Part shown: positions 8,545-17,108 of the stretch, in pieces
Position numbering within the stretch: the first letter of the stretch is position 1
Layout of the letters: every line of letters starts with the position of its first letter
Origin: Actinomycetota bacterium
Lineage (GTDB): Bacteria > Actinomycetota > Actinomycetes > S36-B12
Reading direction: 5' to 3'
NCBI GenBank assembly: GCA_017856385.1
Contig: JAFMFD010000003.1
Location: 1-64,000 of the forward strand
Length of the DNA: 64,000 nt
Made by a program: the position numbers and the translations under genes
Notes under the pieces: generated by a model
Told to the model about the DNA's origin: nothing
Database searches by the model: none
Seen by the model: only the letters and a program-made list of their open reading frames with translations

Positions 8545-8936
8545 GTTCCCTCGATGTCGATCACCACGTTGGTGGCCTTGACGGTCGCCGCGGCCGGTAC
8601 GCCGGGCTCGAGCGCAAGCTCGTCGGCCGCCTCGCGGCTCATGAGCGACACCACGCGGTGGGGTCCGGCCTGTATCTCCACCAACGCCATGACGCCGTCG
8701 CGTTCGACCCGCGTGACGATGCCGGCGAACCGGTTGCGCGCGGACTGGTGCACGGGTGCCTCGGCCTCGCGGGGGTGCAGGTCTCGCAGGAGGGCGGCCA
8801 AGCTCGCGGAGTCCACGGTGCGGGGCCCTGGGTCGTCCGGCCCGGGAGCGAGCCGACCCGCGTCGATCCAGCGACGCACCGTGTCATCGCTCACACCGAG
8901 GAGGCCAGCAGCATCAGCAATCCGCAGGTACGGCAT
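8541..8936 (-). CDS. HTH-TOBE molybdate-responsive regulator
   Basis: A 131-residue protein with two parts. Residues about 1-55 form an excisionase/MerR-like helix-turn-helix (YLRIADAAGLLGVSDDTVRRWID). Residues about 65-131 form a single TOBE/Mop molybdate-binding domain (ARNRFAGIVTRVERDGVMALVEI). Such fusions are common beside modABC in actinobacteria and are thought to sense molybdate, in place of ModE. It is the first gene of the mod operon. ATG 8936 lies 7 bases after TATTCT (8949-8944), fitting a leaderless mRNA. Autoregulation is inferred from the operator-like repeats just upstream. Confidence 0.88.
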   Translation of the reverse strand: MPYLRIADAAGLLGVSDDTVRRWIDAGRLAPGPDDPGPRTVDSASLAALLRDLHPREAEAPVHQSARNRFAGIVTRVERDGVMALVEIQAGPHRVVSLMSREAADELALEPGVPAAATVKATNVVIDIEGT

Positions 8937-8965
8937 GAAATGTAGAATATCTCCGCATCTGCGGA
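8921..8965. promoter_or_regulatory. mod operon promoter with candidate operator repeats
   Basis: On the minus strand the -10 TATTCT (8949-8944) lies 7 bases before the regulator ATG. Directly upstream of it is a perfect inverted repeat, TCCGCA-TC-TGCGGA (8952-8965). A third TCCGCA half-site occurs inside the first codons (8921-8926). A dimeric repressor bound here would cover the -35/-10 spacer. The assignment to the HTH-TOBE protein is inference. Confidence 0.55.
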
Positions 8966-8969
8966 TCGG

Positions 8970-9359
8970 CTAGTCACGCGGAGCGAAGAACTCGACCGCG
9001 ATGCCATCGGGGTCGCGGGCCGTCACCGCCCAGCCATAGGCCACCTCCTCGACTGGACCGTGGCCGATGCCGAGCTCATCCATCCGAGCGGCCCATGCTC
9101 GAACCTCGGACTCGTCCGAGCAGGCCAGCCCAAGGTGGTCCAGGCCGACCCGAGTGTGGTCGAACCGGTCGCCGACTGCGGTGGCACTGTGCTGCGTTGC
9201 GCCGATCACCAGCCCCGACTCCCATTGCATGCGCACGCGCACCCAGTCGGGCCCAGATCGCCGGATGAGAGAGGCCTCCCCCAGCAGAAGCTGGTACCAC
9301 CGCGCGCTCGCTTCGGAGTCGGTGACGGATATCGAGACGTGGTGCACGACGGGGGGCAT
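8970..9359 (-). CDS. VOC (glyoxalase/bleomycin-resistance) family protein
   Basis: A 129-residue single VOC domain. It begins VHHVSISVTDSEASARWY and ends DPDGIAVEFFAPRD, the paired beta-alpha-beta-beta-beta modules of this fold. The His near the N-terminus and the final Glu are the usual metal ligands. The reaction is not predictable; members include lyases, dioxygenases and drug-binding proteins. The ATG at 9359 has AGGAGG 4-9 bases upstream. It is separate from the mod operon, whose promoter lies between them. Confidence 0.85.
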   Translation of the reverse strand: MPPVVHHVSISVTDSEASARWYQLLLGEASLIRRSGPDWVRVRMQWESGLVIGATQHSATAVGDRFDHTRVGLDHLGLACSDESEVRAWAARMDELGIGHGPVEEVAYGWAVTARDPDGIAVEFFAPRD

Positions 9360-9453
9360 GGCGCCTCCTGGGTTGGGGAAACAAGCAGATCATGCCGATC
9401 GCTCCACGTGGCGCGCCTGACAATTGGACGTACGCTGATGTTGGGAGGTCCTG

Positions 9454-9900
9454 ATGTCCGCGGCGCTGATCTGGCTGATCGTTGCCATAGTCGCGCTCGG
9501 CGTCGAGGTCTTCACCGTCGGACTGTCCTTCGGCATCATTGCCGTCGGAGCGGGGGCAGCTGCTGCCGCGGCCGCTCTTGGAGCGCCCCTGATCGTGCAG
9601 GCGCTCGTCGGCCTCGTGGTGTCCGTGGCTGGCATAGTGCTCATCCGGCCCATCGCCCTGCGCCACTTGCGACGCCCACCGCGGGACTCGCGCACAGGGA
9701 TCGATGCCCTTCCCGGCACCCGCGCCGAGGCCATCAGCGCCATCACCGATCGCGACGGCCGCATTCGGATGCGCGGAGAGGTCTGGTCTGCCCGCTTGGA
9801 CGCTGACGTCACCACCGAGCCAGTCGCCGAGGGCAGCGATGTCGTCGTGACGCGCATCGACGGTGCGACAGCACTGGTCTATCCGGTCGATCCGCTATAG
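9454..9900 (+). CDS. NfeD-like membrane protein
   Basis: A 148-residue protein with about three N-terminal hydrophobic segments (4-24, 26-46, 48-68) and a C-terminal soluble domain of about 65 residues that fits the OB-fold NfeD domain (LPGTRAEAIS ... VARIDGATALVYPV-type end). NfeD proteins partner with SPFH/stomatin proteins, and the next gene encodes one. A GGGAGG ribosome site lies 6-12 bases before ATG 9454. A TACGCT -10 candidate lies near 9431. Confidence 0.88.
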   Translation: MSAALIWLIVAIVALGVEVFTVGLSFGIIAVGAGAAAAAAALGAPLIVQALVGLVVSVAGIVLIRPIALRHLRRPPRDSRTGIDALPGTRAEAISAITDRDGRIRMRGEVWSARLDADVTTEPVAEGSDVVVTRIDGATALVYPVDPL

Positions 9901-9929
9901 CCGAGCACGCCCCCCTGCAGGAGTTCACC

Positions 9930-10841
9930 ATGGACCTAGTCATCACCGGCATCGCCGTCATCATCTTCCTCACTGCACTGTCTCTCGTCCTCTCGCGGAC
10001 GATCGTCATCGTTCGGCAGGCCGACACCGCGATAGTGGAAAGGCTCGGTCGATATCAGCGGACCCTGAGCCCGGGACTGAATCTCCTCGTTCCCCTCATC
10101 GATCGCATTCGCCAGCGTGTCGACATGCGTGAGCAGGTCGCCTCCTTCCCGCCGCAGCCGGTGATCACCGAGGACAACCTCGTGGTCTCGATCGACACGG
10201 TCATCTACTTCCAGGTCACGGACCCGAAGGCTGCGACCTACGAGATCAGCAGCTACATCCTCGGCATCGAGCAGTTGACCGTCACCACGTTGCGCAATGT
10301 GATCGGGTCCATGGATCTGGAGGAGGCTCTGACCTCCCGTGATCAGATCAATGGCCAATTGCGCGGAGTGCTCGATGAGGCGACCGGCAAGTGGGGAATC
10401 CGTGTCAACCGGGTCGAACTCAAGGCCATCGACCCTCCGGCCACCGTTCAGGAGGCCATGGAGAAGCAGTTGCGTGCGGAGCGTGAGCGGCGGGCGGTCA
10501 TCCTGACAGCCGAGGGGGCGAAGCAGTCGGCGATCCTCACCGCGGAGGGATCCAAGCAGGCTGCGGTCCTGTCAGCTGAGGCTGATGCGCAGGCGGCCGT
10601 GCTGCGTGCAGAGGGCGAGGCGAAGGCTCGGATCATCGCAGCGGAGGCGGAATCGGCGGCCGTGAGCACCATCTACGAAGGACTTCGCAGGGCAGACCCT
10701 CGACCGAACGAACTCGCACACCGCTACCTGCAGATGCTGCCGGAGATGGCACAGGGTGAGGCCAACAAGGTGTGGGTCGTCCCAGCCGAGCTCACGAGCG
10801 CCCTGTCGCGAATCACGGACGGACTGTCCTCGCGGGAGTAG
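9930..10841 (+). CDS. SPFH/stomatin-like membrane protein
   Basis: A 303-residue protein with one N-terminal membrane segment (about 3-23), a band-7/PHB domain (about 25-190) and a helical coiled-coil. In the coiled-coil the unit ILTAEGAKQSA recurs about four times with variation (ILTAEGSKQ, VLSAEADAQ, VLRAEGEAK, near residues 190-235). Stomatins oligomerise into membrane microdomain cages. It follows nfeD by 29 bases with a CAGGAG ribosome site, the usual NfeD-stomatin pair. Confidence 0.93.
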   Translation: MDLVITGIAVIIFLTALSLVLSRTIVIVRQADTAIVERLGRYQRTLSPGLNLLVPLIDRIRQRVDMREQVASFPPQPVITEDNLVVSIDTVIYFQVTDPKAATYEISSYILGIEQLTVTTLRNVIGSMDLEEALTSRDQINGQLRGVLDEATGKWGIRVNRVELKAIDPPATVQEAMEKQLRAERERRAVILTAEGAKQSAILTAEGSKQAAVLSAEADAQAAVLRAEGEAKARIIAAEAESAAVSTIYEGLRRADPRPNELAHRYLQMLPEMAQGEANKVWVVPAELTSALSRITDGLSSRE

Positions 10842-10897
10842 GCGCCACTGCAGGGTGCCGGTCGAGTGACCTCCGCACGAACCGTAGGCTCACCGCC

Positions 10898-11902
10898 GTG
10901 ACGTACGACATCGCGGTTCAGGCTGAGGGCCTGGTCAAGGACTTCGGCGAGGTGAAGGCGCTCGACGGCATCGACCTCACCGTGCCGCGGGGGCAGGTCG
11001 TCGGCCTGCTCGGCCCGAATGGTGCGGGCAAGACGACCACCGTGCGCATCCTGTCGACGCTGCTGAAGCCCACCGCCGGTCGGGCCACGGTGGCCGGCTT
11101 CGACGTCGTGCGCCAGCCCGACGAGGTGCGTCGGGCCATCGGCCTCACCGGCCAGTACGCCGCGATCGACGAGTACCTGACTGGCCGCGAGAACCTGCGC
11201 ATGTTCGGCGACCTCTACCACCTTGCGCCGAAGTACGTGAAGGAGCGAAGCGCGGAACTGCTCGAATGGTTTGACCTCACCGAGGCAGCCGACCGTCCGG
11301 CCCGTACCTACTCCGGTGGCATGCGCCGGCGACTCGATCTCGCCGCCAGCCTGATCGCCCAGCCCTCGATCCTGTTCCTTGACGAGCCGACCACCGGCCT
11401 TGATCCCCGCTCGCGCCTCGGCCTCTGGGGCGTCATCGAGAACCTCGTGAAGGCCGGGACGACGGTGCTGCTCACCACCCAGTACCTCGAGGAGGCCGAC
11501 CAGCTCGCGCAGGACATCGTGGTCATCGACCACGGGCGCGTCATCGCCCAGGGCTCGGCAGAGCAGCTGAAGGACCAGATCGGCGGTGATCGCGTCGAGG
11601 TCACCGTCGCGGACCCGCAGGCGATCCCTCGCGCGGTCGAGGCACTCGCTGCGGTGAGCGGGAGCGAGGCGAAGGTCGACGACCTGCGGGTATCCGCGCC
11701 GGTCTCGGGTGGATCCACCGTGCTCGTCGAGGCCATTCGGGCCCTTGACGCACGCGACGTCGTCGTCACGGACCTGCAGCTGCGCCGACCGACCCTCGAC
11801 GACGTGTTCCTGACCCTCACCGGCCATACGGCGGAGGATGAGGCACCGCCACCTGCAACGCAGGGTCGTCGCGGACGACGCCGAGGAGGCAAGGACGCAT
11901 GA
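10898..11902 (+). CDS. ABC-2 exporter ATPase (daunorubicin-resistance DrrA type)
   Basis: A 334-residue ABC ATPase. Walker A is GPNGAGKTTT, the signature is YSGGMRRRLDL, and Walker B is ILFLDEPTTGLD. The tail after about residue 230 has the DrrA-type C-terminal domain (RRPTLDDVFLTLTG). Together with the next gene it forms an exporter of the drug-resistance class; the substrate is unknown. GTG 10898 lies 7 bases after TAGGCT (10885-10890), a leaderless arrangement. A longer reading frame upstream overlaps the stomatin gene and is rejected. Confidence 0.93.
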   Translation: MTYDIAVQAEGLVKDFGEVKALDGIDLTVPRGQVVGLLGPNGAGKTTTVRILSTLLKPTAGRATVAGFDVVRQPDEVRRAIGLTGQYAAIDEYLTGRENLRMFGDLYHLAPKYVKERSAELLEWFDLTEAADRPARTYSGGMRRRLDLAASLIAQPSILFLDEPTTGLDPRSRLGLWGVIENLVKAGTTVLLTTQYLEEADQLAQDIVVIDHGRVIAQGSAEQLKDQIGGDRVEVTVADPQAIPRAVEALAAVSGSEAKVDDLRVSAPVSGGSTVLVEAIRALDARDVVVTDLQLRRPTLDDVFLTLTGHTAEDEAPPPATQGRRGRRRGGKDA

Positions 11903-12750
11903 GCACGCTCACCACGGCGACCCCGGTCGCCATGAGTCGCCCACTGTGGGGCTGGACCATCCACGACGGGCTGGTCGTCGCGCGGCGCAACCTGATCCAG
12001 ACCGTGCGCGTGCCGGAGCTGCTGTTCTTCTCGATCGTGCAGCCGGTCATCTTCGTGCTGCTGTTCGCCTACGTCTTCGGCGGCGCCATCCCCATCCCGG
12101 GCGACACGGCGAGCGATGCGTACCGGCAGTACCTGATGCCCGGCATCTTCGGGCAGACGGTTGCCTTCGCGGCCGCCTCCAGCACCGTCGGCCTCGCCGA
12201 GGACATGCACAAGGGACTGATCGACCGGTTCCGCTCGCTGCCGATGGCACCGCCCGCCGTGCTCATCGGGCGCACGCTCGCCGACGCCGCGCGGCAGGTC
12301 CTCGTGCTCTTCGTGCTGACGCTCACGGGCTTCCTCGTCGGCTGGCGGATCAACAACGGCCTGCTCGATGCGATCTACGCCTATGCGCTGCTGCTGCTGT
12401 TCGCCTACACGGTCGCGTGGATCGGCGCATGGATCGGCCTGTACATGCCCAACCCGGAGACGGCGAACACCGCGGGCCTGGTCTGGCTGTTCCCGATGAC
12501 CTTCCTGTCGAATGCCTTCGTGCCGCTGGCGTCACTGCCCACCTGGCTGCAGTACATAGCGGCGTGGAACCCGATATCGGCCCTAGTGCTCGCGACACGG
12601 GAGCTGTTCGGCAATCCGACGGGCATGGGCGGCGACGACTTCTGGCCGCTCCAGCACCCGCAGTTCTACACGGTCGCGTCGTGCGTTGTGCTGATCGCGA
12701 TCTTCTCGACGCTCTCGGTTCGCCGGTACCGTCGTACGACGTCGCGCTGA
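11899..12750 (+). CDS. ABC-2 type exporter permease (DrrB type)
   Basis: A 283-residue permease with six hydrophobic segments and the ABC-2 signature region (AAASSTVGLAEDMHKGLIDRFRSLPMAP in two parts, residues about 90-118). The start overlaps the ATPase stop by 4 bases (ATGA). It should pair with the DrrA-type ATPase as a half-transporter dimer in the cytoplasmic membrane. Confidence 0.92.
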   Translation: MSTLTTATPVAMSRPLWGWTIHDGLVVARRNLIQTVRVPELLFFSIVQPVIFVLLFAYVFGGAIPIPGDTASDAYRQYLMPGIFGQTVAFAAASSTVGLAEDMHKGLIDRFRSLPMAPPAVLIGRTLADAARQVLVLFVLTLTGFLVGWRINNGLLDAIYAYALLLLFAYTVAWIGAWIGLYMPNPETANTAGLVWLFPMTFLSNAFVPLASLPTWLQYIAAWNPISALVLATRELFGNPTGMGGDDFWPLQHPQFYTVASCVVLIAIFSTLSVRRYRRTTSR

Positions 12751-12783
12751 GACTGCGACAGCTTCAGCAGGCGGCCCGGTGTC

Positions 12784-13557
12784 TCAGCGCGGCAGGGTCA
12801 TGACCATGAGGACGGCCCCTGCCGGGTCGGCGATCGGCGCCATGCGCCCGAACGGGGTGTCGAACGCGGGGGCGAGAACCGTGCCGCCCAGCGCGGACGC
12901 TGCGGAGACGGACGCGTCGACGTCGGCGACTGCGAAGTAGTTGAGCCAGTGCGGCGGCACGTCGTCGTGGCCCATCATCGGCCCCACGCCGCCGGACGGA
13001 GCAGCACCAACGCGCACGGTGAACGTCGTGTACTCCTCGCCTGCCATCGGGACGGCCGCGTACTCCCAGCCGAACACCGCGCCGTAGAACTCGCGCGCAG
13101 CGTCGGGCTGATCGGTGCGCAGGTCGCACCACGCCCATGCACCCGGCTCACCGGTGGCGCCGAAGCCGGGCATCGTCCCCGCCTCCCACAGGCCGAAGAC
13201 GGCCCCGGTGGGATCGGCGGCGACGACGAGACGGCCCATGTCGCCGACCGCGTGCGGGGGCATGAACACCGTGCCGCCGTTCACCGAGATCGCGGATGCT
13301 GCCGCGTCGGCGTCGTCCGTCGCAAAGTAGAGAAGCCAGGCAGGCGGGGCACCTGCGGCCTGAGGGCCGATGCCCGCGACGTCGTCACCGTCGTGGACGG
13401 CGGTCGAGTAGCCGCCGTACTCCGCACTGCCGTCGGTGGTGGTCCAGCCCATGACGGTGGAGTAGAAGGCGCGGGCGGCGTCGATGTCGGGGGTGCCGAG
13501 GTCGACCCAGGCAGGGGCGCCGACGGGCTGCTGTGTGGCGGTGACGGGGCTCCTCAC
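12784..13557 (-). CDS. two-domain VOC family protein
   Basis: About 257 residues made of two tandem VOC domains: one starts at WVDLGTPDIDAARAFY, the second at WCDLRTDQPDAAREFY. Each ends in a D-P-G/A-A-V strand. Tandem VOC proteins of this kind (CFP-30B-like) occur in actinobacteria with unknown function. GTG 13557 is chosen because a TACCCT -10 candidate (13580-13575) would place transcription just upstream. The longer TTG start at 13575 would lie inside that box. Confidence 0.85.
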   Translation of the reverse strand: MRSPVTATQQPVGAPAWVDLGTPDIDAARAFYSTVMGWTTTDGSAEYGGYSTAVHDGDDVAGIGPQAAGAPPAWLLYFATDDADAAASAISVNGGTVFMPPHAVGDMGRLVVAADPTGAVFGLWEAGTMPGFGATGEPGAWAWCDLRTDQPDAAREFYGAVFGWEYAAVPMAGEEYTTFTVRVGAAPSGGVGPMMGHDDVPPHWLNYFAVADVDASVSAASALGGTVLAPAFDTPFGRMAPIADPAGAVLMVMTLPR

Positions 13558-13699
13558 GAGGTGGCGGTTGGTCAAGGGTAGCCCGGCGCACTCTCCGATC
13601 GACGATCGTCAGGTGTCGTGGGTGCGCCAAGGGACGATGACGACTCCGCAGAAGAGCGAAGCAGGACAGGGCACTGCTGACCAGGCTTAGGCTTGGCCC

Positions 13700-13891
13700 A
13701 TGACAGGCATCGGCCCGGTCGTCGTGCGCAAGCCGATGTTGGAGTCCGATCGCGATGGTGCCTACTGGCGCGCGAAGTCGCCGGAGGAGCGGATCGCCGC
13801 CTTCGTCGAGCGGCGCCGGGAGTTCGAGGGGTGGACCGTGGAGACTGAACCCCCTCTTCCGCGCGTTGTGCGGGTGATTCGCCCGCAATGA
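13700..13891 (+). CDS. small hypothetical protein
   Basis: A 63-residue charged protein with the core YWRAKSPEERIAAFVERRREF, then RVVRVIRPQ at the end. I recall small proteins with a similar YW..(P/T)PEER...RR...RV pattern next to nucleotidyltransferase or toxin-antitoxin genes, but I cannot name a family. ATG 13700 lies 6 bases after TAGGCT (13688-13693). Its neighbour is a Phd/PIN pair 87 bases downstream, so it may be part of that accessory spot. Confidence 0.65.
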   Translation: MTGIGPVVVRKPMLESDRDGAYWRAKSPEERIAAFVERRREFEGWTVETEPPLPRVVRVIRPQ

Positions 13892-13950
13892 CGTTGACTC
13901 CCTGATCATCACCGGCCTGGAGCAGCCGGTGCGGGGTCGAGCACCCCCGT

Positions 13951-13972
13951 TGTCAGACATAAGTACTACACT
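13951..13972 (+). promoter_or_regulatory. promoter and candidate operator of the Phd/PIN module
   Basis: TACACT (13967-13972) stands 6 bases before the antitoxin ATG, fitting a leaderless mRNA. Just upstream are the small palindromes TGTC-A-GACA (13951-13959) and AGTACT (13962-13967). Phd-type antitoxins usually repress their own promoter through short palindromes, so these are the natural operator candidates. Confidence 0.45.
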
Positions 13973-13978
13973 GGCGCT

Positions 13979-14257
13979 ATGGAGTCGGTGTCCAAGCGCG
14001 ACGTCAACCAGCAGACCGCGGCGGTGCTCGAGCGGGTGTCCGAAGTGGGTGAGGTCGTGGTCACCGAGCGGGGCACGCCCAAGTGGCGGATCACTGCCTA
14101 CCACGGCGAGGAATCTGTCCTGGATCGGCTGCAGCGCGAAGGCCACTACTCCCCTCCCGCCACCTCGCCACATCCGTGGCCCGTCCACCCGGGAGGCTCG
14201 GCCTACACGTCGGCCGAAGTCGATGCGCTGATCGACGAGATCCGCAGAGACAGCTGA
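13979..14257 (+). CDS. Phd/YefM-type antitoxin
   Basis: A 92-residue protein whose first 45 residues match the Phd/YefM fold (SKRDVNQQTAAVLERVSEVGEVVVTERGTP, in pieces). This N-terminal part dimerises and binds DNA. The C-terminal half, ending SAEVDALIDEIRRDS, is the likely toxin-neutralising tail. The PIN toxin follows after 2 bases. Confidence 0.88.
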   Translation: MESVSKRDVNQQTAAVLERVSEVGEVVVTERGTPKWRITAYHGEESVLDRLQREGHYSPPATSPHPWPVHPGGSAYTSAEVDALIDEIRRDS

Positions 14258-14259
14258 TC

Positions 14260-14655
14260 GTGGGAATCGTCTACATCGACACCTCCGTCGCCCTGCGCAC
14301 CATCCTGGACGTCCCCGAGCGGGCGCGGCTCCAGGCATGGATGGATGTGTCGGACGACGTGCACGTCTCCTCACGGCTGCTGCAAACCGAGACCGTCAGG
14401 GCCCTTCGCCGAGATGGCCGCCCGGTCTCTGACGGCGCTCCGATGCTCAGCCGAGTCGGACTGCTGGACATCACCCGCCAGACCCATGTGCTCGCGGAGT
14501 CTTTCGATCGACATGTCCGGACGCTGGATGCCCTTCACCTGGCGACGGCGCTTCTCATAGGTGAGCCCGTGACCGTTGCCACCCATGACCGGGCTATGGC
14601 GTCCATGGCGCTGGACCTGGGCCTGAGGGTCATCGACCCCGTCGAGGATTACTGA
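14260..14655 (+). CDS. PIN-domain (VapC-like) toxin
   Basis: A 131-residue PIN-domain ribonuclease. The four acidic positions of the active site are present: D7 (YIDTSVAL), E44 (LLQTETVRAL), D90 (LDALHLATA) and D110 (THDRAM). VapC-type PIN toxins cleave tRNA or rRNA when freed from the antitoxin. GTG 14260 starts 2 bases after the antitoxin stop. With all catalytic residues kept, the pair looks intact. Confidence 0.88.
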   Translation: MGIVYIDTSVALRTILDVPERARLQAWMDVSDDVHVSSRLLQTETVRALRRDGRPVSDGAPMLSRVGLLDITRQTHVLAESFDRHVRTLDALHLATALLIGEPVTVATHDRAMASMALDLGLRVIDPVEDY

Positions 14656-14681
14656 CGGCTCTCGATCCGTGAGAGGTTGCC

Positions 14682-14705
14682 TTCTTCAAAGTCCCGATTG
14701 AAGAA
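14682..14705. terminator. 8-8-8 inverted repeat between convergent genes
   Basis: TTCTTCAA (14682-14689) and TTGAAGAA (14698-14705) form a perfect AT-rich inverted repeat with an 8-base loop. A weaker CTCTC/GAGAG hairpin lies just before it. The 127-base gap separates the PIN toxin gene from the convergent iron-sulfur gene, so a terminator is the simplest reading. No T-tract follows. Confidence 0.35.
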
Positions 14706-14782
14706 TCCTCAAACATCCGGTTCGAGAGGTCTCACGCGGTCGATCGGGTCTCTGGAGCCCCGACCCTGCTTCCTGACGGCGC

Positions 14783-16990
14783 CTACTTCCGTGCTGCGGC
14801 GATGAGCAGAGTCGACACGTCGACAACCTCGACGCCCTCGGCCTTGCCCTCCTGCTGGCGGACGGTGACGGCGTCGTTGAGCATGACGGAGCAGAACGGG
14901 CAGGCAACCGCGACCTTGCTGGCGCCCGTGCCGATGGCCTCGTCGCCGCGGTTCTGGTTGACGCGGGTGCCGAGCTTCTCCTCCATCCACATGCGGGCAC
15001 CGCCGGCGCCACAGCAGAAGGACCTGTCGCCGTGCCGCTCCATCTCGATCGTCTGTGCACCAGTGGCCGCGATGAGCTCACGCGGCGGGGTGTAGACGTT
15101 GTTGTGGCGGCCGAGGTAGCAGGGGTCGTGGTAGGTCACCTTCTGGTCCACCGGCGCGACCGGGGTCAGTCGCCCGTCCTGCACCAGCTGGTTGAGCAGC
15201 TGGGTGTGGTGGACGACCTCGTAGTGGCCGCCGTTCTGCGGGTACTCCCGGCCCAGGGTGTTCAGGCAGTGCGGGCAGGTGACGACGATCTTCCTCGCCT
15301 TGATCTCGTTGAGCACCTCGACGTTCTGCATGGCCTGCATCTGGAAGAGGAACTCGTTGCCGGCTCGCCGGGCCGGATCACCCGTGCACGTCTCGCCCTC
15401 GCCGAGGACCATGAAGCTGACGCCGGCGATGGTGAGCAGCTCGGCGACGTTCTTGGTGGTCTGCTTCGCGCGGTCCTCGTACGCGCCCGCGCAGCCCACC
15501 CAGAACAGGTACTCGACATCGTCGGGGATGGCGTCCTCGCCGTCCATGCCGAAGACGCGTACCTCGAAGTCGACCTCGCTGATCCAGTCGTTGCGGCCGG
15601 AGGCGTTCATGCCCCACGGGTTGCCCTTGCTCTCGAGGTTCTTGAACAGTCCGTTGAGCTCGGTGGGGAACTCCGTCGCGATCATGACCTGATTGCGGCG
15701 CATGTCGACGAAGTGGTCGATGTGCTCGATGTCGACGGGGCACTGGTTGACGCAGGCGCCGCACGTGGTGCACGACCACAGCGCGGCCTCGTCGATGACC
15801 GGCAGTTCCAGGCCGGTGGTGCGGTGCCCGTCGAAGGTGTAGCCGTCCTCGCCCGCGTGCTCGGATCCCTCTCGCGAGCCGATGAAGGGCCGTTCGACCT
15901 GCTCCTTCACCTGGGTGCTCACCGAGGCGAGCGCCTCCTCGTTGTTCTCGCCGAGGCCGGGGTGCTCACCCTTGGCCGCCATGAGGTACGGCGCCTGCGT
16001 GAACATGGCATCGCGCAGGTCCATGATCATCAGCTTCGGGCTGAGCGGCTTGCCGGTGTTCCATGCGGGGCACTGCGACTGGCAGCGGCCGCACTCGGTG
16101 CACGCCATGAAGTCGACGTAGTTCTTCCAGGTGAAGTCGCCGATGTGGCCCTTGCCGAAGGTCGCGTCGTCCGGCGGATCCTCGAAGTCGACCGGCTCGC
16201 CCTTGAAGTAGATCGGCAGCAGCGGGCCGAGGGCGTTGGGTCGCCGCGAGGTGTAGACGTTGACGGGCGCGGAGAAGATGTGCAGGTGCTTGCTGTGCAG
16301 CACGATCAGCAGGAAGGCCAGGATCACGGTCACGTGGGCCCAGATGAACACCGTCTCGACCCACAGGTTGGACTCGCCCAGCGGAGCAAGCCAGCCGCCC
16401 ACGATCGCTGATGCGAAGGCACCGCCCATGTCGTTGGCATAGATGGTGTCGATGATCGTGTTGGTTTTCGCCCCGCGGTAGATGAGGAGGGTCGCGACGA
16501 CGAGGAAGATCATCAGCAGCACGAGCCAGGCGCCCTTGGTGTGCGAGCCGAAGAAGCGCGACTGCCGGCCCTGCTTGGCGGGGTTGTTGACCAGGCGGAT
16601 GATCGCGAACATCACGATGCCGATCAGGACGAGGACGGCGAAGAGGTCCTCCATGAAGCGAACGACCTGCCAGGCGCCGATGACCGGTACGTGCCAGTGC
16701 TCGATCACGAGCTCGCCGAAGGCAGTGACGACGGTGATGCCGAGGATGACGAACCCCCAGAAGGCGAACACGTGCGCGATGCCCGGGATCGTCCACTTCA
16801 GCAGTTTGCGCTGGCCGAAGACCTCGGTGGCCTCGGCCTCGACCCGCTTCGGGGCGTCCGAGGTGCGCCCGACGGCCGGCTTGCCGGACCGGGCCAGGGA
16901 GACCAGGAACCAGCCGCGCTTGAGGGCGAAGGCCAGCAGGACGACGGTGATGAGGGCGCCGACGACGGCCCGGATCCACATGTGCTCCAC
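14783..16990 (-). CDS. membrane iron-sulfur reductase (Rv0338c-like, HdrD/GlpC family)
   Basis: A 735-residue protein. The N-terminal 260 residues hold about five or six hydrophobic segments resembling a NarI-type haem b domain. Next come two 4Fe-4S motifs (CTECGRCQSQCP and CTTCGACVNQCP). The C-terminal half has two cysteine-rich CCG domains (CPHCLN, HDPCYLGRH, CCGAGGARMW). This matches the actinobacterial Rv0338c family, thought to pass electrons between the quinone pool and a soluble partner; the physiological donor is unknown. GTG 16990 is chosen because TACAGT (17002-16997) lies 6 bases upstream. ATG 16981 is the alternative. Confidence 0.9.
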   Translation of the reverse strand: MEHMWIRAVVGALITVVLLAFALKRGWFLVSLARSGKPAVGRTSDAPKRVEAEATEVFGQRKLLKWTIPGIAHVFAFWGFVILGITVVTAFGELVIEHWHVPVIGAWQVVRFMEDLFAVLVLIGIVMFAIIRLVNNPAKQGRQSRFFGSHTKGAWLVLLMIFLVVATLLIYRGAKTNTIIDTIYANDMGGAFASAIVGGWLAPLGESNLWVETVFIWAHVTVILAFLLIVLHSKHLHIFSAPVNVYTSRRPNALGPLLPIYFKGEPVDFEDPPDDATFGKGHIGDFTWKNYVDFMACTECGRCQSQCPAWNTGKPLSPKLMIMDLRDAMFTQAPYLMAAKGEHPGLGENNEEALASVSTQVKEQVERPFIGSREGSEHAGEDGYTFDGHRTTGLELPVIDEAALWSCTTCGACVNQCPVDIEHIDHFVDMRRNQVMIATEFPTELNGLFKNLESKGNPWGMNASGRNDWISEVDFEVRVFGMDGEDAIPDDVEYLFWVGCAGAYEDRAKQTTKNVAELLTIAGVSFMVLGEGETCTGDPARRAGNEFLFQMQAMQNVEVLNEIKARKIVVTCPHCLNTLGREYPQNGGHYEVVHHTQLLNQLVQDGRLTPVAPVDQKVTYHDPCYLGRHNNVYTPPRELIAATGAQTIEMERHGDRSFCCGAGGARMWMEEKLGTRVNQNRGDEAIGTGASKVAVACPFCSVMLNDAVTVRQQEGKAEGVEVVDVSTLLIAAARK

Positions 16991-17108
16991 GCGGGGACTG
17001 TATCGCTCGTGAGGCCCTCGCGGACCTCGGTGGCGGGGGGGCGCCCATCGTGCGTCCGAGCGGAATCCGGGGCATAGTCGTGGAGGTGCGAGGCGAGGAG
17101 GTGTGACC

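Noticed and set aside
13573-13575. TTG start for the two-domain VOC gene
   Set aside because: It lies within the TACCCT -10 candidate; GTG 13557 fits the domain start better.
14719-14725. GGTTCGA, like a tRNA T-loop, after the PIN toxin gene
   Set aside because: The flanking bases do not pair as a T stem and no acceptor, D or anticodon arm can be drawn.
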